DNA of 64,000 nt from Hirudinaria manillensis (taxonomy: Eukaryota > Annelida > Clitellata > Hirudinida > Hirudinidae). The notes below the pieces were generated by a model, which saw nothing but the letters and a program-made list of their open reading frames with translations, was not told the DNA's origin and searched no databases. The DNA lies in assembly GCA_034509925.1 (NCBI GenBank), contig CM067529.1, positions 422,501-486,500 of the forward strand. The letters are read 5' to 3'. Shown piece by piece: positions 58,012 to 64,000 of this stretch. Every line of letters starts with the position of its first letter. The first letter of the stretch is position 1. The position numbers were made by a program, and so were the translations under genes.

Positions 58012-58544
58012 ACGCTAAAAACTATAGACTTGAGTGCGTTAATTTGTAGTTTTGGTGGACTGATTGCTATTACAGTTATCAGCTTTTGCAAAAAAGGCAG
58101 TTGGCAAATGAATGGGCATACTTACATATCTCTAATATTGGTTGGGCTGAAGGGAGTTATATAGTAACAGTTGGAGTGGGATGTGGTGGACTGTAAAGGA
58201 TTTCTGCCTTTTTGGTATAGCATTGTGGCACAGGCAGAACAGGTAATGGTTTTGTTGGCGTGGATGCCCTTGCGATATTACGCAATCCGGCTGCGCGGAT
58301 TAAACTTTTATATTTAATAATCAAAATATCACTGCAGATACCGATAATTTATTTTAAAAAATGGCTGAAAGTTATTAAAAAGATTTTTTCTTAGTGTGAC
58401 GTCGCATCTCTAGAGTGCATAAAGTTCAATGTTTTTTTTTCGTGTTACAACTTTGCTCGTAGTTTATGCCGATGTGTGTTTGCTTTTAGCCGTGATCTGC
58501 GGTTCAAATCGTTGAATGTTCTCCGTTTTAATGCCGATCGGATC
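58012..58544. other. Spacer between SBDS and the USP gene
   Basis: Includes the SBDS 3' UTR and the upstream region of the USP gene. No gene or notable repeat seen. Confidence 0.5.
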
Positions 58545-60451
58545 ATGGAGGAGAAGGAGAGAAACTACGAGAGCCCTTTAGGGGTACCTGGCGGTCACAA
58601 TTTACCGGACGAGGACTGCATTCAGGGCGGCCCGGTCAACGGACATGATGGCGATCGTCGTAGAGACTTTAAGCCGGGCGGCCAGTGTTTGACACTTCCA
58701 AGGTACGTCAAGTCTCACAGCGAAGGAAATCGCGATGAAAGTAGCAATGCTTCCGGCACTGATTCGAGAATTTCCAGTCGTAAGGTTGATTCTCTTCCGT
58801 CCAACATCACCATGTTATCGCTGGAGCAGGAAAAAAGGAGCAAACGCAGGGGAGTCCTGAAGTCTGTCGGCTATTTCTTCCAAAAGCTGACCAGACGGTT
58901 CTCTCTGGCCAACTCGACTAGTGGCATAAAGATCAAACTCGGTCAGAGGGGGTCGTCTTCCACGGCCAGCAGCAACTCATCGAATGGAGGAAACGGCAGC
59001 ATAAATGATTACCACTTCGGCACACTGGGAGGCCGCAGGTCCGAAAACGGCTCCGCGGCCGGCAGCAATCACGCCCTGGATCGTAGCTGTGTCGGACAGG
59101 CCGTTCAGGTCCAGTCTGCACCCTCCTGCCAACTCACCTTGGACGAGATCCCTGGCATGATAGGAATCCACAACCATGGCAACACTTGCTTCATGAATGC
59201 CATCGTACAGTGTCTGAGCAATACGGAGCCTCTGCTGAGTTATTTCTTGAGCGACCAGTACAAAGAGGACATCAAAAGGGCCAACAAGCACAATTCAAAG
59301 AGGTTTGGCACCAAGGGGGAACTCACCGAGCACCTGGCCACACTCTTGAAGAGCCTGTGGCTGAAAAAGTCAGTAGTTTCATTTTGTTATTTAAAAAACA
59401 AAACTTTGCTTTTATGTGATTTTTTATATATATATGATTTATGTGGTTTTATTTTTACTTTAATAATTTTATATCATAAGTTCGGGTCTCTTTTTTCCTG
59501 CTCTTTTGATTCGTTCTTTGGCATGGCATTGAGCAAAGGATGGAAGCAGATGTTTTACGTCTGCTTTGAGTCACGTTTCCGTGACCATGATTTTATCGTC
59601 GATTGTGTATTGCTGTGGATCGATGCTGGATCCAACAATGATTGATGCATTTTTTTGAGATTGGTGAGCATTAAATGACAAGACACAAAATCCATTTAAA
59701 ACTCAGAAGAAAAAATCTGTCGGCACGAAAACCCGCCGAGTTTTTAAGGCCAACTCGGGAATCGTGCGACTCTTGTATAAAAGTAGCATAGGTGCTGGTG
59801 TGCGAATTGCCTGCAAACAACTACTTTGGTTGTTGTTGTCGTTGCTACTACACGTATTTGTATTTTTATTATTGTTGTTGAGTGTTGTTTGATTTCTCAT
59901 AAGTCGTATCTTAAAAAGTCAAAATTATTAAAATTATCCATCTTTGTGAAAGACATCGACATACGTCATACTCTTGCCACTGAAAAAATAAAACAAAAAC
60001 TAGAAAATGAAGCCAAAGAGCATTGTTATCATGTGATAATTATCTCTAGCTAATCTTATAACTTATATAATTGTGTATGATAAATATGTTACTGATTGCT
60101 TTGCTTTATCCTTCAACACTGGATGCTCCGAGATCCGTTTGCCTTCATCACCTCGTTATGATAACCTCACTTAACATTCTTAACAAATTCATTAATTAAT
60201 AAGTTGACTTACTTGCGAACGCATTCGCCCATCCATGATTCCCTCGGTCGTCTGCCTTTTCCAGGTACACCCCGGACGTCTCCACGGAGTTCCGAACGAT
60301 AGTCGGAAAGTACGGCAGCCAATACCGAGGCTCGTTCCAGCACGATGTTCAGGAATTCCTCGTTTGGCTTCTGGACAAAGTACACGAGGACCTCAACATC
60401 GCAACCAAGAAAAAGTACCGAGCCAACAAGGTGGTCCGTTCTTGCAGTCAA

Positions 60452-60488
<37 letters not shown>

Positions 60489-63352
60489 ATGCAATCGGAT
60501 CGAACGATCGTATGTCGAATGATGGCAACTTGGTGGAGGTTGTCGTGGTGATGGAAGCGAGTCTGCTTTTGATAATGATAGTATCAACAAAGATCGGACG
60601 ATATATCGACTGTGATAACAATAGTATGGATGATGATGATGACAATACTTTCGATTGTGATAACAATATTAGTAAATATTAATAATACTAGTAATAGTGA
60701 TGATGATGATGATGATAATGATATCAACTGCAGATCTTTGCTACACTTTGAACCCCTGTAATGCTTTCCAACGATTCATTCCAATTAAATGGTTGTTATC
60801 AATCGCTCCAAGCAGACAGGCGGACAGACAGAAAAAAAGCCAGACCGCCTCGGTGAACTGCACCCAACCATGTTGCCACGAGGCAAACCACTTGCCAGGA
60901 ACGAAACCCTTCCATTCAATTTTCCATCAGCATTTCTGATGTTGACAAAAGTCTAAAATGTCTGCTCAACTAGATTTTGAATTTAAAAGATTCTTAAAAT
61001 CTGTTCTCTTATTTCTACAGATTTAAATGTTAAGCATATTACAATCCTTTCTGAAGCCTGTGCCAGCAGTTGCAACCTCTTTATTTCATTCATCCATCCG
61101 TCCGTCCGTCCGTCCGTCCGTCCATCCATCCATCCATCCATCCACCCAACTGTCCTTGTCTTCTTAAAAGCATTTCTGTAGCCCTTTGGGAGTTTTGGAA
61201 AGCGTGGTATTCTTACTTTCACAATGAAGAGTATGGTGATGATAGTGATGCTGCTGCTGCTGATGATGACGGTGACGATGAACATTAGTGACTGACGGTT
61301 ATAAATGCGACAGAGCTGTTTTGTATTTCACTATGACATTCAATTGTAACTTGGTTGTCGTCATGTCCTGACACGAGGCTCGCCTTTTGCTGAGGCAATT
61401 CCAGGACGTTTAATGTAATGATAATCATTCTGTTCTCATTAATGTCATTAATCACTCGAGTGCTTATCAACCGCAGAAGTGGAATCTAATGGAAGTCCTT
61501 CGAAGGTGACGACGACGATGATGATGATGATGATGATGATGACAACGACTAAGACATAAGTTTAATAGCTCCACACTCACCATTTTTAACTTTCCGTCAT
61601 TTTCGTGGAATTCAAGGCGAGCCCGTAATTCTCCAATTTCGAACCTCGATTCATCCCCTTCCACAGAGCAGCTTCGGACGGACAGACGAAGACGTGGCTG
61701 CCGAGGCCATGGCCAACCACGCCCGGTGCAACAACAGCTTCATCCATGACCTCTTCCAGGCACTCTACATGTCCTCGTTGACCTGCCCCACGTGCCACCA
61801 CCAGAGCAACACCTTCGACCCGTTCTTATCCGTAAGTCTGCCCATCCCGAGGACCTCCCTCGACCAGCCCGTCCTGGCCGTCTGCTTGGGTCGCGCCCCG
61901 AGCGGGTCGTCGGGGGGACTTCGACCCTGCCTCAAGGTCGGCGTGGTCCTGGAAAGGGGGCACACCGTCAAGGACCTCAAGGAAGAGCTGACGAGGCGCT
62001 GCAGGTTCTTCGAAGGACTGTGCCCAGCAGAGGTTTGAGATTTTTGATGTTAAATAATAATAATAATAATAATAAAATAATAAATAATGATAATAATATT
62101 AATTATATTGTGAATATAAATGGTGCAAATTGTGGTTGGTTACATGGAGTATAGTGTTGAGTTCTTGAGGTTTGTTGAGACTATGTTTCAGCTTCTTGGA
62201 CCTAAAACATAATAATTATATTAATGATTTTCCTTTTTATTTTTATATATTTATTTTTTAAATTGAATGAACTTTAAACATGTTCTAATGCTTCTGAAGA
62301 TGTTATTAATAGCTAATGAGGCAGTAGAACGTTGCACCTTCCATGTTTACTCCGACATCGTGGTGGTTAAAAGTGAATAAGAAAAAAAAACTAATAGTTT
62401 GATTGTCGCGAGGAATTGGACTCCGATAATGTTTTGATCTCACTGGGTGTTGTTGTCACATGTTACAACATGACATAGTGACTATCAAAGTCATTATCAA
62501 AGTCGTTTGTGATCATCTTTGTTGCTACTGATTAAGACAAATTAGTAAGTTGTGACAAATCAATATCTCAACAATATCTGAAATTTATTTTTTTTAATAA
62601 GATAGATACAGTAATACCAGATCAATTATCACAAATTGAAGACTAAATCCATAAGTTGAACCTAAATTGCTGAACTGGAGCAATGAGTTTTCAATCTACG
62701 GTTTGGGTTACAAAAGAATGTGAGAGTCTTAAAAACAATTATTTCTGAGATGTTAATTGATCCTACTGATTGGTAATCGGACTGGTAATTATAAACTCCC
62801 CCAGATGAAGTCACTTCCCTTCCCCTCCCACGCTTTTCTAGATTTTACGAGATGACTACGAGGCTGGCGTGGTCCTCGCCAGAAATGATTTCTTACATTT
62901 TTTTTTTATCAGCTGCTGATTCTGGAAGTCAACGGAAACAACGAATTCCACATCCTGGACGACTCGAGGCTGATAAGCGATCCTCTCGACAACGAACTCC
63001 TCTACGCCCTGGACGTCTCCGTCCGATCCCAGCCCTCCCACGGGCAGACGGCGTCCGACGAGATTCCGGCGAACGGGTCCTCCTCCTCGGCGACGATCCG
63101 TCGATCGGAGGACGGGGCCCGACCCGCGACTCCTGGCACGAGTCAACCGGAAACGACTTCCAAACTCGACGCGTCGAAAGACGTCGGAAGTTCTGCCGAC
63201 GGTCGTCGGATCTCGGAGCCTCGGACGGGGGACCGGAGCGGTCGCGTCGAGGGGAATTCGAACGAAGAGGTCGACCGGTGCTCTGAAAGTCCGGTCGAGA
63301 TGTCCCTGGTGGTCGTCATGAACTCCGTCTGCTTAGAAGATGGCACGAGAAA
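58545..63352 (+). CDS. USP31/USP43-like ubiquitin C-terminal hydrolase, N-terminal part (continues right)
   Basis: Exons 58545-59368, 60265-60430, 61667-62032 and 62913-63352 join in phase to about 478 residues. I start at ATG 58545 (MEEKERNY); the frame is open further left without an ATG. Residues 1-200 are a Ser/Gly/Arg-rich extension with a basic patch (EKRSKRRGVLKSVGYFFQKL). The catalytic Cys box follows: GIHNHGNTCFMNAIVQCLSN, Cys215. Then YTPDVSTEFRTIVGKYGSQY and FQHDVQEFLVWLLDKVHEDL, and a CPTC half of the USP zinc ribbon in SSLTCPTCHHQSNTFDPFL with SLPIPR. Exon 4 adds LLILEVNGNNEFHI and a long Ser/Arg/Glu-rich insert. The Cys box, SNTFDPFLSVSLPIP and domain order match the USP31/USP43 group. 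The second CxxC pair and the His/Asp boxes must lie past the window. It removes ubiquitin from proteins; targets unknown. Confidence 0.88.
60451..60488 (+). repeat. (GATT)n run in USP intron
   Basis: About nine GATT units just after the donor of exon 60265-60430 (20 bp downstream). Confidence 0.85.
61095..61145 (+). repeat. (CCGT)n-(CCAT)n array in USP intron
   Basis: Six CCGT units followed by CCAT units, a block change of one position as in the array at 12897. Confidence 0.85.
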
Positions 63353-63512
63353 GTGAGCATGAAAAAGTTTTGATTTTTAACCTTTTCTTAAAAATATAGT
63401 TTATAAATAAATATAAATGGTGTGTAAATAATTTTGTAAAAAAAAGTGAATTCTGTATTTAACTTTATTTGTTCTTGGATGTTTCAATTACATCAGAGTC
63501 TTGGAAGTTCCG

Positions 63513-63541
63513 ATGGATGGATGGATGGATGGATGGATTTA
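63513..63541 (+). repeat. (GGAT)n run
   Basis: About seven GGAT units in the USP intron past exon 4. Confidence 0.85.
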
Positions 63542-63702
63542 TGGAGGAACAATGGTGTGATGGGAGGATGAATGAAATGATAGATTAAACAACTGCAAAT
63601 TGAAGTGAATGTGTGCTGATGTGTGGATGTGGTCCATCTATTATTATTGCTCTGCCTGCCATAAAATGCCAGATGAGGATGCTGGTGATGATAACGATGA
63701 TG

Positions 63703-63822
<120 letters not shown>

Positions 63823-64000
63823 CTAACAATAATAATGTTATTAGTAAGAACAGTAATGGATTCAATGTTAAATGTTAATGGCATCCGTTCATTCATTCAT
63901 TCCTACTCTCAATCCATCCATCAAACACAGATTTGTAAATTTCCACCTTGTTGTCAGCCAGTAGGACTTTGAACTCTTTAGATTCCCTGCTTGTTGTTTC

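Noticed and set aside
58476..58544. USP start at 58476
   Set aside because: The codon there is GTG; the in-frame ATG at 58545 is the first plausible eukaryotic start, unless an upstream exon is spliced in.

Overview
The window is animal nuclear DNA: AT-rich, dense in short tandem repeats, with intron-containing genes on both strands. The best clue to the organism is a tandem pair of secreted non-classical Kazal inhibitors with long His/Asp/Glu tails (18.3-21.2 kb). They closely resemble bdellin B of leeches, and the other genes (liprin-alpha, PHF14, BTF3, SBDS, VAP, RIM-type) are ordinary bilaterian genes. I infer a leech or a close clitellate annelid; this is an inference from reading, not a database match. 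Exon joins were worked out by hand from frame, splice phase and family similarity. For every gene called complete, the summed exon lengths are a multiple of three.

Layout. 1-3.2 kb: 3' part of a non-LTR retrotransposon with a restriction-like endonuclease (R2/R4-Dong type) ending in (TAA)n. 4.1-5.0 kb (-): first two coding exons of a RIM/rabphilin-type Rab effector. 5.4-14.1 kb: no recognisable gene; many simple repeats, two (GTGA)n arrays and an interspersed repeat. 14.2-15.8 kb (+): VAP-like MSP protein whose first intron is almost entirely a 50-unit (GTGA)n array starting at the donor site. 18.2-21.2 kb (+): two bdellin-like genes with matching promoter blocks. 21.5-23.1 kb (-): three-RRM ALYREF-like protein. 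24.0-24.4 kb: a scrambled partial copy of the preceding region. 25.4-27.2 kb (-): one gene encoding ribosomal protein eS21 (RPS21) fused in frame to uS2 (RPSA), the most unusual object here. 30.2-43.8 kb (-): liprin-alpha in 23 coding exons. 45.6-51.2 kb (+): PHF14. 51.7-54.0 kb (-): an alpha/beta hydrolase. 54.8-55.8 kb (-): BTF3. 56.6-58.0 kb (+): SBDS. 58.5 kb to beyond the right edge (+): a USP31/USP43-like deubiquitinase.

The genes do not form one pathway. Several belong to ribosome biology (eS21-uS2 fusion, SBDS, and BTF3 at the nascent-chain exit). Two belong to presynaptic active-zone biology (liprin-alpha, RIM-type). Pairs are divergent (liprin-alpha/PHF14 and BTF3/SBDS) or convergent (PHF14/hydrolase).
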